Of a stretch of DNA of 15,866 bases, positions 8,337 through 15,770 are shown piece after piece. The DNA is from Rhodospirillales bacterium. GTDB taxonomy: Bacteria; Pseudomonadota; Alphaproteobacteria; Reyranellales; Reyranellaceae. Each line of letters opens with the position of its first letter. The first letter of the stretch is position 1. The position numbers and the translations under genes were made by a program. Location of the stretch: the NCBI GenBank assembly GCA_013205335.1, contig JABMNB010000754.1:1-15866 (forward strand), read 5' to 3'. Below the pieces are notes generated by a model. The model was not told where the DNA came from, ran no database searches, and was given only the letters and a program-made list of their open reading frames with translations.

Positions 8337-9023
8337 ATGGCTGCTTCCATCCTCATTGCGCCCTCGATCCTATCGGCAGACTTCGCGCGGCTGGGCGAAG
8401 AGGTACGAGCGGTCGACGCGGCCGGCGCCGACTGGATTCATGTCGATGTGATGGACGGGCGCTTCGTTCCCAACATCACCCTCGGGCCGGTCGTGCTGCA
8501 GGCGATCCGCCGCGTGACGACAAAGCCGCTCAACGTTCATCTGATGATCGTTGAACCGGAGCGCTATCTTGAAACCTTCGCCCAGGCGGGTGCCGATCAT
8601 CTGCTGGTGCAGGCCGGGCCCGGATCGACGGTCCATCTGCATCGCACGCTCAGCCAGATCTGCGCGCTCGGCAGGAAGGCGGGCGTGGCGATCGATCCGG
8701 CGAGCCCGCCGGAGCTGATCGAGTACGTCCTTCATTTGTGCGACATCATCCTGGTGATGACCGTCAATCCCGGCTTCGGCGGCCAGTCCTTTCTTCCCGA
8801 GATGCTGCCCAAGATCCGGCGTATCCGGGCGATGTGCAGCGAGCGCGGTCTCGATCCCGTGATCGAGGTCGATGGCGGCGAGAACGAAAAGACCGCGGGA
8901 CTGGCGGCGGCCGCTGGCGCCACGGCAATCGTGGCCGGCTCGGCGATCTTCGACCAAAAAGACTACAAGGCGGCCATCGCGGCGATTCGTGCCAGCGCCA
9001 CAGCAGGCGCCGCCAAGCGATGA
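8337..9023 (+). CDS. rpe: Ribulose-phosphate 3-epimerase
   Basis: Interconverts ribulose 5-phosphate and xylulose 5-phosphate, supplying transketolase. The 228-residue TIM barrel opens with IAPSILSADF and carries the metal and catalytic site HVDVMDGRFVPN (His35, Asp37, Asp40), then NVHLMI with the second metal His, the phosphate-side loop MTVNPGFGGQSF, and EVDGG with the second catalytic Asp. All expected residues are present. The ribosome binding site is weak (AGAAG before the ATG), which is common inside operons with coupled translation. Its TGA overlaps the rpiA ATG by four bases. Confidence 0.97.
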   Translation: MAASILIAPSILSADFARLGEEVRAVDAAGADWIHVDVMDGRFVPNITLGPVVLQAIRRVTTKPLNVHLMIVEPERYLETFAQAGADHLLVQAGPGSTVHLHRTLSQICALGRKAGVAIDPASPPELIEYVLHLCDIILVMTVNPGFGGQSFLPEMLPKIRRIRAMCSERGLDPVIEVDGGENEKTAGLAAAAGATAIVAGSAIFDQKDYKAAIAAIRASATAGAAKR

Positions 9024-9757
9024 GCGCCGGTGCACCTCCAACCAATGCCGATCGCGATGCGCTGAAGCGCGCAGCGGCTGAAGCAGCGGTCGAGCTGGTC
9101 GAAGACGGTATGGTGGTCGGCATGGGCACTGGCTCGACGGCATTTTTCGCCGTCGAGGCACTTGCGCGCCGTCATGCGCAGGGTTTGCGCTTTGTCGGTA
9201 TTCCCACCTCGCAACGCACCGGAGCGCAGGCAAGTGCTGCGGGCATTCCCCTCACCTCGTTCGCCAAGCATCGCCAGATTGACCTCACGATCGATGGCGC
9301 CGACGAAGTCGAGCGCGGCACCCTCAACCTGATCAAGGGACTGGGCGGAGCCTTGTTGCGGGAGAAGATCGTCGCCAGCGCAAGCCGGCGGCTCGTCATC
9401 ATCGTCGACGAGACCAAGCTGGTGGATCGGCTGGGCTTACGCACGCCGGCTCCCGTCGAGGTCGTCGCCTTCGGTCTGGAGGCAACCCAGGCATCCCTCG
9501 AGGCGCTCGGCGGCAGCGCCCGGCTGCGGCTGTCGCCGGGCGGCGACCCATTCGTCACCGACAGCGGAAACCATATTCTCGACTGCGGCTTCGGCGCGAT
9601 CACCGATCCGGCGCGACTCGAGGAACGCATCGGGCGCATCGTCGGGGTCGTCGAAAGCGGCCTGTTCATCGGCCGCGCCGGTTCGGTCTTCGTCGCCGAC
9701 GCAGCCGGCGTCCACCGCCTCGACAGCCCGCGCGCCCATCGAAGGATCCGCACATGA
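9020..9757 (+). CDS. rpiA: Ribose-5-phosphate isomerase A
   Basis: Interconverts ribulose 5-phosphate and ribose 5-phosphate. The 245-residue protein starts at the ATG overlapping the rpe stop; the frame runs open further upstream (to 8738) but that part is inside rpe. Motifs: GMGTGSTAFF near residue 35 (phosphate loop), TIDGADEV (active-site Asp), KGLGGALLREKI (catalytic Glu/Lys region), then the DSGNHI segment and the C-terminal VESGLF turn. These match RpiA rather than RpiB. The stop overlaps the ppgK ATG by four bases. Confidence 0.96.
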   Translation: MSAGAPPTNADRDALKRAAAEAAVELVEDGMVVGMGTGSTAFFAVEALARRHAQGLRFVGIPTSQRTGAQASAAGIPLTSFAKHRQIDLTIDGADEVERGTLNLIKGLGGALLREKIVASASRRLVIIVDETKLVDRLGLRTPAPVEVVAFGLEATQASLEALGGSARLRLSPGGDPFVTDSGNHILDCGFGAITDPARLEERIGRIVGVVESGLFIGRAGSVFVADAAGVHRLDSPRAHRRIRT

Positions 9758-10515
9758 GCGACCCTGCAGCTCACCATCCGCAAACTCTGGCGATCGATGT
9801 CGGGGGAACGGGGCTCAAAGCCTCGGTCCTCGATGAATCCGGGAAGATGGTGGAGAATCACGTGCGCGTGGCGACACCAAATCCATGTACTCCGGACATA
9901 CTGGTGAAGGCGCTGATGAAGCTGACGGCGCCTCTCACGTCCTATGACCGTGTTTCGATCGGCTTTCCTGGCGTCGTACGGGACGGCATGATCATCACGG
10001 CACCCCACTTCGAAGGCAAAGCTTGGTGTGACTATCCGCTGGGGGAAACTCTGGCGCACCGTTTGGGAAAACCGGCCCGACTGCTCAACGACGCTGAGGT
10101 CCAGGGCCTAGGGATTGTAAAAGGACAGGGGCTAGAGGTCGTGCTGACGCTTGGTACGGGCGTCGGAAGCGCGGTGTTCAGAAATGGCGCACTCACGCCG
10201 CACCTCGAACTGGCGCAGCACCCGATCCACAAGGGCGAATCCTACAACGATTATGTCGGCAACGCCGCACGCCGCGCGCTCAGCATGAAGAAGTGGAACA
10301 AGCGCGTCCTTAGGACCATCGAGATCGTCTACTCACTCCTTCACTATGACATTCTGTATCTGGGCGGAGGAAACTCCGCCAACATCGTCGTTCCCCTGCC
10401 GGACAACGTTCGCATCGCGTCCAACGATGCCGGCATCACGGGCGGTATCCGTTTGTGGGACGAAGTCGTCTGGAGCGGCGTCCTCGGCAGCCGCGCAGCG
10501 TCTTCCGTGCGTTGA
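9754..10515 (+). CDS. ppgK: ROK-family kinase, probable polyphosphate glucokinase
   Basis: A 253-residue sugar kinase of the ASKHA/ROK fold. The phosphate-1 motif is AIDVGGTGLK (from residue 13), the catalytic Asp lies in LLNDAEVQG, phosphate-2 is TLGTGVGSAV, and the adenosine motif is LYLGGGNS. It lacks the CxCGxxGC zinc motif of many ROK glucokinases and repressors and has no DNA-binding N-terminus. The region SYNDYVG followed by KKWNKRV resembles polyphosphate-glucokinase (PpgK)-type proteins, so it probably makes glucose 6-phosphate from glucose using polyphosphate and/or ATP; the donor cannot be read from sequence. As last gene of the operon it would feed pgi and zwf. Some leucine/alanine codons are less G/C-biased than in its neighbours. 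Confidence 0.85.
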   Translation: MSDPAAHHPQTLAIDVGGTGLKASVLDESGKMVENHVRVATPNPCTPDILVKALMKLTAPLTSYDRVSIGFPGVVRDGMIITAPHFEGKAWCDYPLGETLAHRLGKPARLLNDAEVQGLGIVKGQGLEVVLTLGTGVGSAVFRNGALTPHLELAQHPIHKGESYNDYVGNAARRALSMKKWNKRVLRTIEIVYSLLHYDILYLGGGNSANIVVPLPDNVRIASNDAGITGGIRLWDEVVWSGVLGSRAASSVR

Positions 10516-10523
10516 GCCGGTTC

Positions 10524-10546
10524 GGGCGTCAGGCTCTCAGACGCCC
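10524..10546. terminator. Possible bidirectional terminator hairpin between convergent operons
   Basis: GGGCGTC (10524-10530) pairs with GACGCCC (10540-10546) around a nine-base loop. It lies between the end of ppgK and the stop of the opposing oxidoreductase gene, overlapping the last codons of the latter. The place fits a shared terminator, but there is no clear T-run on either side, so the call is weak. Confidence 0.35.
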
Positions 10547-12058
10547 CCAAGCTCGCCTCAGCCAGGAGACCGGCGTTTCCTCAGTATAGGCCAAAGCGGC
10601 CAATCGGATGGCGTCGGACTGCGCCGGATACGTGTGAAGAACTTCGGCCAGCTCGCGCATGCCGATGCCGACGCTCATCGCCATGGATATCTCGTTGATC
10701 ATCTCGCTCGCCCGCGAGGCCACAATCGTCGCGCCCAGGATCCTGTCGGTCCCGGCCCTGACGTGGATCTTGACAAATCCGTCATCCTGGCCGTCGGTTA
10801 TGGCGCGATCGACATCCTGCATCATCACCGTGTAGCTCTTGATCGGTATTGACCGTTCGCCGGCGTCCCAGACATGCATGCCGACATGGGCGATTTCCGG
10901 ATCGCAATAGGTACACCAGGGTATCGTCATCTGGCTGGCCCGCCGGCGCCTTCCGGCGAAGGCATTCTGGACGGCTATGCGCCCCGATGCCTCGGCAACG
11001 TTGGCGAATTTGTGTGACATGCAGACATCGCCCGCCGCGTATACGCGACGGTTCGTCGTGCGCAGAAAGTCATCGACGATAACGCCCTTTGCCGGATCCG
11101 TACTGATGCCCGCGACTTCCGGATCCAGCCCCGCCGTGTTCGCAATGGAGCCTATACTGAGCAGGATCTCGTCGGCGAAGATGCTGTCTTTGGTGTCGTA
11201 GTTGGACGTGTCGAGTATCTTGCTGCCTCCTTCCTCGCGCACGCGTACGACTGTCGTGTTCAAGCGCGTATCCACGCCATCGCGCGCCAGTGCAAACGAC
11301 AGGAGCTGGGAGGCGTCCCTTTCTTCGTGCGGAAGAAATTTAGGTTCGTCCTGGACGATGGTTACGTGAGTGCCCAGCCGGGAAAATGCCTGCGCAGCTT
11401 CGCATCCAAGCGGGCCGCCGCCGATGACGGCGAGGCGCTTGGGAAAAGCCGTAAGTTCGAAAATGGAACTGCTGGTGGCATAGCCAACCTCCTCCAGTCC
11501 CGGAATGGGGGGCACCCTTGGCCGGGCACCGGTTGCGATGAGGGCTTTTCGGAAGGTGATGCGCTTGTCGCCGACGGCCAGGGAATCGGCGCTGGCAAAA
11601 CGCGCATCACCAAAGAACACGTCGATGCCAAGCGTGCGCAATCGCTCGGCGGAGTGGTATTCGGCAATCCGCGTGCGGATCCCCCTCATGCGTGTCGTGA
11701 TCTTGAGGAAATCGGCCGGCAATTCGGTCGAGACCGGCGCTCCGAATTCCTGAGCCCGGTGCGTCGTCGCGTAGACCCTTGCGGTCCGGATGATCGTCTT
11801 TGAAGGGATCGATCCCGTATCGAGAGAGCCTCCGCCCAGCCGGTACTTTTCGATCAGGGCGACGCTCAGGCCCAGCCGTATCGCCGTTCGCGCCGCCACC
11901 AGGCCTGCCGGCCCGCCGCCGATGATGGCCAAATCGTAGCGGGGCTTGGGTTCGGGATTCTGCCAGTTGGCCGGCCGGACACGACGCAGCAGGTCCTCTT
12001 GGTCAAGCGTGTTGGAACTGGGGGGCTTGGGGCTGGTGACCGCCATCGCTAGAGCCAT
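10529..12058 (-). CDS. FAD/NAD(P)-dependent oxidoreductase, mercuric reductase-like, lacking the redox cysteine pair
   Basis: A 509-residue flavoprotein of the pyridine nucleotide-disulfide oxidoreductase class I fold. The N-terminal RPANWQNPEPKPRYDL lead-in and the C-terminal LHTYPAQSDAI segment are typical of the MerA-like branch. Seen in order: FAD dinucleotide fold IIGGGPAGL (residues 45-53), GGGSLDTGSIPSK where the CxxxxC disulfide should be (Ser78 and Ser83 instead of Cys), ATGARP, NAD(P) fold VIGGGPLGCE, and the FAD motif VYAAGDV. The C-terminal His is kept but the usual partner Glu is Asp. Without the disulfide it cannot work as a classic disulfide or mercuric reductase; a transhydrogenase- or diaphorase-like role is possible, as in SthA/UdhA, which also lacks one Cys. 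AGGGG precedes ATG 12058, which overlaps the upstream gene; ATG 12046 is an alternative start. Confidence 0.85.
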   Translation of the reverse strand: MALAMAVTSPKPPSSNTLDQEDLLRRVRPANWQNPEPKPRYDLAIIGGGPAGLVAARTAIRLGLSVALIEKYRLGGGSLDTGSIPSKTIIRTARVYATTHRAQEFGAPVSTELPADFLKITTRMRGIRTRIAEYHSAERLRTLGIDVFFGDARFASADSLAVGDKRITFRKALIATGARPRVPPIPGLEEVGYATSSSIFELTAFPKRLAVIGGGPLGCEAAQAFSRLGTHVTIVQDEPKFLPHEERDASQLLSFALARDGVDTRLNTTVVRVREEGGSKILDTSNYDTKDSIFADEILLSIGSIANTAGLDPEVAGISTDPAKGVIVDDFLRTTNRRVYAAGDVCMSHKFANVAEASGRIAVQNAFAGRRRRASQMTIPWCTYCDPEIAHVGMHVWDAGERSIPIKSYTVMMQDVDRAITDGQDDGFVKIHVRAGTDRILGATIVASRASEMINEISMAMSVGIGMRELAEVLHTYPAQSDAIRLAALAYTEETPVSWLRRAWGRLRA

Positions 12059-13335
12059 CCACCCCTGAAGCCGGCACGTTGCAGGCCTGTCCGGATGAAG
12101 GGACAGCTGCGCATGATTTCCCAGACAAAGCCGCTGCGATAATTCTCGATCATGAGGACCAGAAGACCTTGGTCCAGCCCGAACCAGCCTTCGGAAAGCC
12201 ATTCCCGGCCACCTTTTCGGAAGGTCGGATTGATGCCGCTGGAAAACCGATCTTTTGTGCAAACCTGCGGGTAAGTTTCCAGCAGGAGGCGCGTTCCCGC
12301 GATTGCCGGTCCGGCCTCGAACGGCAGCGTGGCCAGCATCGCCCAGGGCGAGATCGTTCCGTCGTCCGGTCCGTACGGCACGCCACGCGAGGTGTAGCCG
12401 AAGAAGCGGCGATCCCTGTAGCTCTCGCGCAATTCGTCGTTGCCCGGACCTTCGCCGGCCGTGATTCCCCACAAATTCCCGCTGTATCCATCGTATCCGC
12501 GAGGATTGCGGGCGCCATACTCGCGATGGAGCAAAATCGAGTTCCGGGTGTTCTGGAAGTAGTCCCTGCGCGCGCTGCGCATGAATTCGTCCCGGATGCC
12601 GCGAAAATCGATCCACGCATGAGAGAACAGGTGGGTGAACAGGGGACCTGAATACAGAACGTCCTGACCGAGCAGGTTTTCGAACTGATAGGTCATCGTC
12701 CAGCCGGTGAAGCTGTCAGGGGGAAGGGCGTGGGTCGGTGAGCCCGCCCCGAGAACGTAAAGGATGGTTGCCTCGTTGTAGCCTTCCCACCCATAGTGAA
12801 GAAAGCCGCACTCAGGCTTCCATCCTTGGGCAACCGTCCGTCCGTCGTTCTGCGCCCATTGCCAATCGACCCGACGATAGATCGCATCGGCCAGTTCGCG
12901 GATTTCCGGTTCGTCTCCGCCGCCGTCGAAGTAGCGGCCCGCCATCAGCACGCCGGCGAGGAGAAGGGTGGTGTCGACGAGCGACAGCTCGCACTGCCAG
13001 ACCCGGCGCCCCGTCTTCATGTCCAGGAAGTGATAATAGAAACCCTTGTAGCCCGTGGCGTCGGGCCGGTCATTTTGCGGGCTGTTCCAGAAGAACCGTA
13101 GTGTCTTGAGCGTTTGCACCGCCGCGGCGGCACGCGATATCCATCCGTTCCTGACGGCCACGGGATAGCAGGACAGCGCGAAACCGACGACGGCGATGCT
13201 GGCTGGCGATCCATCGCGCGACGTGTCCGCGACCAGGCCGTTCTCGTCGTTTGCAAATTCGGTAAGGTAGGAAAAGGCGCCGCGTTGAAGCCTGTCGATC
13301 AGCGCGTCGTCCGACAAGCTGGTCAGCCCATCCAT
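12049..13335 (-). CDS. Glycoamylase-like (PF10091, GH144-type) glycoside hydrolase
   Basis: A 428-residue protein resembling the glycoamylase-like (alpha/alpha)6-barrel family that includes bacterial GH144 endo-beta-1,2-glucanases and the related domain of cyclic beta-1,2-glucan synthases. Conserved stretches visible are CELSLVDTTLLLAG (residues 115-128), YGWEGYNEATILY (181-193) with acidic candidates Glu184 and Glu188, LYSGPLFTHLFSHAW followed by DFRGIRDEFM, NLWGITAGEGP, and GPDDGTISPWAML. No signal peptide or membrane segment is seen at the N-terminus, unlike many secreted members, so the protein is predicted cytoplasmic. It starts nine bases after the GH39 stop without an obvious ribosome binding site, and overlaps the start of the oxidoreductase gene. 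Substrate is unproven; beta-1,2-glucooligosaccharides are the best guess from the family. Confidence 0.85.
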   Translation of the reverse strand: MDGLTSLSDDALIDRLQRGAFSYLTEFANDENGLVADTSRDGSPASIAVVGFALSCYPVAVRNGWISRAAAAVQTLKTLRFFWNSPQNDRPDATGYKGFYYHFLDMKTGRRVWQCELSLVDTTLLLAGVLMAGRYFDGGGDEPEIRELADAIYRRVDWQWAQNDGRTVAQGWKPECGFLHYGWEGYNEATILYVLGAGSPTHALPPDSFTGWTMTYQFENLLGQDVLYSGPLFTHLFSHAWIDFRGIRDEFMRSARRDYFQNTRNSILLHREYGARNPRGYDGYSGNLWGITAGEGPGNDELRESYRDRRFFGYTSRGVPYGPDDGTISPWAMLATLPFEAGPAIAGTRLLLETYPQVCTKDRFSSGINPTFRKGGREWLSEGWFGLDQGLLVLMIENYRSGFVWEIMRSCPFIRTGLQRAGFRGGWL

Positions 13336-13344
13336 GTCGGGCCG

Positions 13345-14775
13345 CTAGTAGGTCAACTGAATGGCGGCGACCGCTTGAGGCGGCATCGTCACCTCCAGGC
13401 GGAATGTCTCGCCGTCGCGCACGAACGGCTGCACTTCGGTTTGAAGGCACGATAGGGCCTCAAGCTCGGCCACCATTGCGGCGCTGAGATATTCGGGCTT
13501 GCCGAGCTGCTCCCAGCGCCGTTTGGCATTGGCATGTTCCAGATCGATGCGCTGGATCGTGGCGCCAGAGAACGAAGGCGCACCCTTCAGCACGAACGAC
13601 ACGGTCTCCGTCGCGATGGGATGGCGGGGCAGGGCGAAGTTGGTGAGCATCAGGGTGGCAGACTTCTCGCTGCGAACGAGCCAAGCATCGACGGTCTCGT
13701 GCTTGCCGTCGAGCTGTATCAAGTCGGTGCCCAGCCCATGGAGCAACTGATAGGCGCGATAGGACGGCTTGGCGATGCCGTGGAGATTCAGCAAGCCGAA
13801 TCCGCCGTGAAACGGCACGGAGGGGAAGTAGTTCTCCTCGAAGATGTCCGAGAAGGTCCAGTAGCTGTAGCCTTGGACCAGGCCGTTCGCCTCCAGAACG
13901 GTCTTGACGATGAAGGCGGCGGCATAGGGATCGTCGTGCAGGGCGTCGCGCGGGTTCGAGGAGGTGCACCATTCGGTGTAGTAAACTGGCAGATCGCCCG
14001 CCTGCTTGCGGACGGTGCGTGTCTGTTCGCGAAGGATGCTGCGTGTGCTTTTGGAAAGCTGCGTTATCGTATCGTCGCCCGGCATGCCGAAGGCATCGGT
14101 CGGATAATGGTGCGTGCTGACGAAATCGACGGGCAACCCGTTGGCGGTGCAGAAGGCGATAAAGTCGGCGACCCAGGCGTTCTCCGCAGTGGCCGGCCCG
14201 CCGACGCGCAAGGCAGCATCGACCCCTTTGATCGCTTCTGCAGTGTAGCGGTAGAGTTCGAAATATTCGTCCTGTTTGCCGTCGCCGAAAGCGAGCAGGT
14301 TGGGTTCGTTCCAGACTTCAAAGAACCACTGCCGCACTTCGTCGACGCCATAGCGTTCGACCCAGTGGCCGACCAGCTTACGTATCAAGACCGACCAGTC
14401 GGCATGGTCGCGTGGCGGGGTTACGTTGGCCCGGTAGCGAAAGATGATCTGGTCGCCGGATGAAAGAATAGAGGGCATGAAGCTAAGCTCGACGAAGGGT
14501 TTCATGCCGATCGACAGCAGAAAGTCAAAGATCTGGTCGGCGTTGAAGAACGAATAGAGGTACTGGTTGTCTTGGCCGATGCATGTGCCCATGCCGTCCG
14601 ACAATATGCCGTGAAAGCGCACATGCTTCATGCCGAGCTCGTCATGCGTTCGCTTCATCTGCGCTTGCCAGTCGGCGCGGAGCGCGAGGGTGGCGTTGCC
14701 GCTGCCGACCGTGTGCTCCCAGAAATGAGGCAAGTTAGTCGAAGGTCCGCCGAGATCGCCGGTAAAGGTCGGCAT
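13345..14775 (-). CDS. GH39 family glycoside hydrolase (beta-xylosidase-like)
   Basis: A 476-residue retaining glycosidase of family GH39. The N-terminal lead HFWEHTVGSG, LALRADWQ, VRFHGILSDGMG is typical of the family. The acid/base is Glu157 in FEVWNEPN and the nucleophile is Glu268 in VYYTEW, spaced as in characterised GH39 beta-xylosidases; the C-terminal part is the small beta-sandwich. No signal peptide is visible, so it likely acts in the cytoplasm on imported oligosaccharides. I chose ATG 14775 because family similarity begins directly after it; the frame is open to ATG 14883, adding 36 residues with no family resemblance that run through palindromic leader DNA. No good ribosome binding site precedes 14775, so the start is not certain. 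GH39 also includes alpha-iduronidases and other activities; the exact substrate cannot be told. Confidence 0.9.
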   Translation of the reverse strand: MPTFTGDLGGPSTNLPHFWEHTVGSGNATLALRADWQAQMKRTHDELGMKHVRFHGILSDGMGTCIGQDNQYLYSFFNADQIFDFLLSIGMKPFVELSFMPSILSSGDQIIFRYRANVTPPRDHADWSVLIRKLVGHWVERYGVDEVRQWFFEVWNEPNLLAFGDGKQDEYFELYRYTAEAIKGVDAALRVGGPATAENAWVADFIAFCTANGLPVDFVSTHHYPTDAFGMPGDDTITQLSKSTRSILREQTRTVRKQAGDLPVYYTEWCTSSNPRDALHDDPYAAAFIVKTVLEANGLVQGYSYWTFSDIFEENYFPSVPFHGGFGLLNLHGIAKPSYRAYQLLHGLGTDLIQLDGKHETVDAWLVRSEKSATLMLTNFALPRHPIATETVSFVLKGAPSFSGATIQRIDLEHANAKRRWEQLGKPEYLSAAMVAELEALSCLQTEVQPFVRDGETFRLEVTMPPQAVAAIQLTY

Positions 14776-14792
14776 GGCTAGCGGCGACTGTT

Positions 14793-14809
14793 TGAAAGCA
14801 TGCGTTTCA
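14793..14809. promoter_or_regulatory. Possible operator for the GH39 operon
   Basis: TGAAA (14793-14797) and TTTCA (14805-14809) form perfect 5-bp arms around GCATGCG. The site sits 18-34 bases upstream of the chosen GH39 start, where a repressor would block transcription or early elongation. LacI-type regulators of sugar genes often bind such TGAAA/TTTCA dyads, but the short arms make this tentative. No regulator gene is present in the window. Confidence 0.3.
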
Positions 14810-14829
14810 TGAATTCCACTCCGGTCATT

Positions 14830-14845
14830 GCAGCCTAAGGGCTGC
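14830..14845. repeat. Hairpin in the GH39 leader
   Basis: GCAGCC (14830-14835) and GGCTGC (14840-14845) form a perfect 6-bp stem with a four-base loop, about 55 bases upstream of the GH39 start. It could be a second protein-binding dyad or a leader hairpin. No T-run follows on the - strand, so a terminator is unlikely. Confidence 0.3.
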
Positions 14846-14876
14846 GGCAGGTGATCGATTGGCCGCGCCGTCTTTA

Positions 14877-15152
14877 TCAACAATGTGCGACCAAAGGCGA
14901 TGGTACACGCCTCAGCACTGGCTTGGTGAGATTGATGTCGAGCGGCACCAAGCCGATAGCGACTACTCTATTGTTATCGATCCACTTCTCAAGCACTCTT
15001 ATTTTTTTCGGCGGATCCAGCCTCGACAGGTCGGACGTCATCCGCGCCGCCGACAGCGCCACGAAGCGACGCGACACCGCCGACTTGGATACGCCCGCGC
15101 CCTCAGGGGCCGGCACGGCAGCCTGTCCTTGCTCAAAAGTCCGTCCGGCCAT
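14877..15152 (-). pseudogene. Remnant of an IS256-type transposase
   Basis: The - strand reading frame contains GAGVSKSAVSRRFVALSA and then DLSRLD (15092 down to about 15015), which looks like the internal helix-turn-helix part and the segment just before the first catalytic Asp of IS256/mutator-family transposases. After DLSRLD the expected IDG catalytic motif is not found; the remaining residues only loosely recall the family. Both the true N-terminus and the DDE catalytic core are missing. This is therefore a broken internal fragment, not a functional gene. The assignment rests on about 30 residues recognised by eye. Confidence 0.5.
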
Positions 15153-15311
15153 GGGATCGGTGTGTCGATGAATGCCAAGGTTGGTGCTGTTCTGTGATCG
15201 AAGAGCGCGCTGCCCGTAAGGTAAAAAAACAGAAACGACCGACAGATCAGTCAGTTAGGCGGCTTCGGCTAGCGGTTCGTTCGGTGGCCCGGTACAATTT
15301 TTCGGACGGCC

Positions 15312-15323
15312 GACGACGTCGTC
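15312..15323. repeat. 12-bp perfect palindrome before transposase fragment
   Basis: GACGACGTCGTC reads the same on both strands. It lies about 30 bases upstream of the integrase-type transposase start and may be part of the control region or end of that element; with so G/C-rich a background, chance is possible. Confidence 0.25.
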
Positions 15324-15353
15324 TCCGGTGTCAGGACAGGGCAGGGGGCGTTT

Positions 15354-15770
15354 ATGGATTGGGTGCGTATCCTGGCCTACGTGACGGGGACGGTGGACCA
15401 GGAGTTGCTGGGGCGGAACGAATACCTGGCGGCCGAAAACCGGATCATGAAGGCCCAGCTGAATGGTCGACTGAAGCTGTCGGACGCCGAGCGAGGCGCG
15501 CTGGGCGAGATCGGTCGTCGCCTGGGCCGCAAGGTTCTGGCCGACATCGCCACCATCGCCCAGCCGGACACGATCCTTGGCTGGTATCGCAAGCTCGTCG
15601 CCCGCAAATTCGATGGCTCGAAGGCCCGGCAATATCCGGGCAGGCCCCGCATCAAGCGGGAGGTCGAGGAGCTGATCCTTCGGATGGCCAGTGAGAACCG
15701 GGATTGGGGCTATGACCGGATTGCTGGGGCGTTGGGGGATGTCCCGGCCTCTGTTGAAATTGTGAAGTAG
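15354..15770 (+). pseudogene. 5' fragment of an integrase-type (rve) transposase
   Basis: Starts cleanly: AGGGGG at 15343-15348 is five bases before the ATG. The 138-residue product carries the N-terminal region of a known group of integrase-core transposases: MDWVRILAYVTGT, LLGRNEYLAAENRI (coiled), then a helix-turn-helix stretch with ADIATIAQPDTILGWYRKLVARKFDG, GRPRI, and NRDWGYDRIAGAL. Full members are several hundred residues long with a DDE catalytic domain; here family similarity stops near 15738 and an unrelated tail (VPASVEIVK) ends at TAG 15768-15770. No catalytic domain follows, so the gene is truncated, probably by insertion of the element whose gene begins at 15833. It could at most make a DNA-binding peptide. 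Confidence 0.8.

Larger units (their letters stand above)
14776..15353. other. 578-base stretch without an intact gene
   Basis: Holds the GH39 leader with two small dyads near 14793 and 14830, then a decayed transposase fragment on the - strand (14877-15152), a locally A/T-richer patch around 14960-15010, an A-run near 15222-15228, and a 12-bp palindrome at 15312-15323 just before the next transposase fragment. I see no tRNA, no intact gene and no convincing sigma-70 promoter in it. Confidence 0.5.

Noticed and set aside
12059..12616. Upstream extension of the oxidoreductase frame to ATG 12616 (695 residues)
   Set aside because: The added part lies inside the glycoamylase-like gene in another frame and has no protein-like features; the flavoprotein family begins shortly before its FAD motif.
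13534..14463. 309-codon open frame on the + strand opposite the GH39 gene
   Set aside because: Antisense shadow of a gene with clear GH39 catalytic motifs; no motif of its own.
14859..15197. 112-codon + strand frame in the insertion-sequence region
   Set aside because: No ribosome binding site, no recognisable domain, basic low-information product overlapping the IS256-like remnant on the other strand.
15220..15230. A-run considered as a terminator tail or promoter element
   Set aside because: No stem precedes it on either strand and no matching -35/-10 pair is visible.
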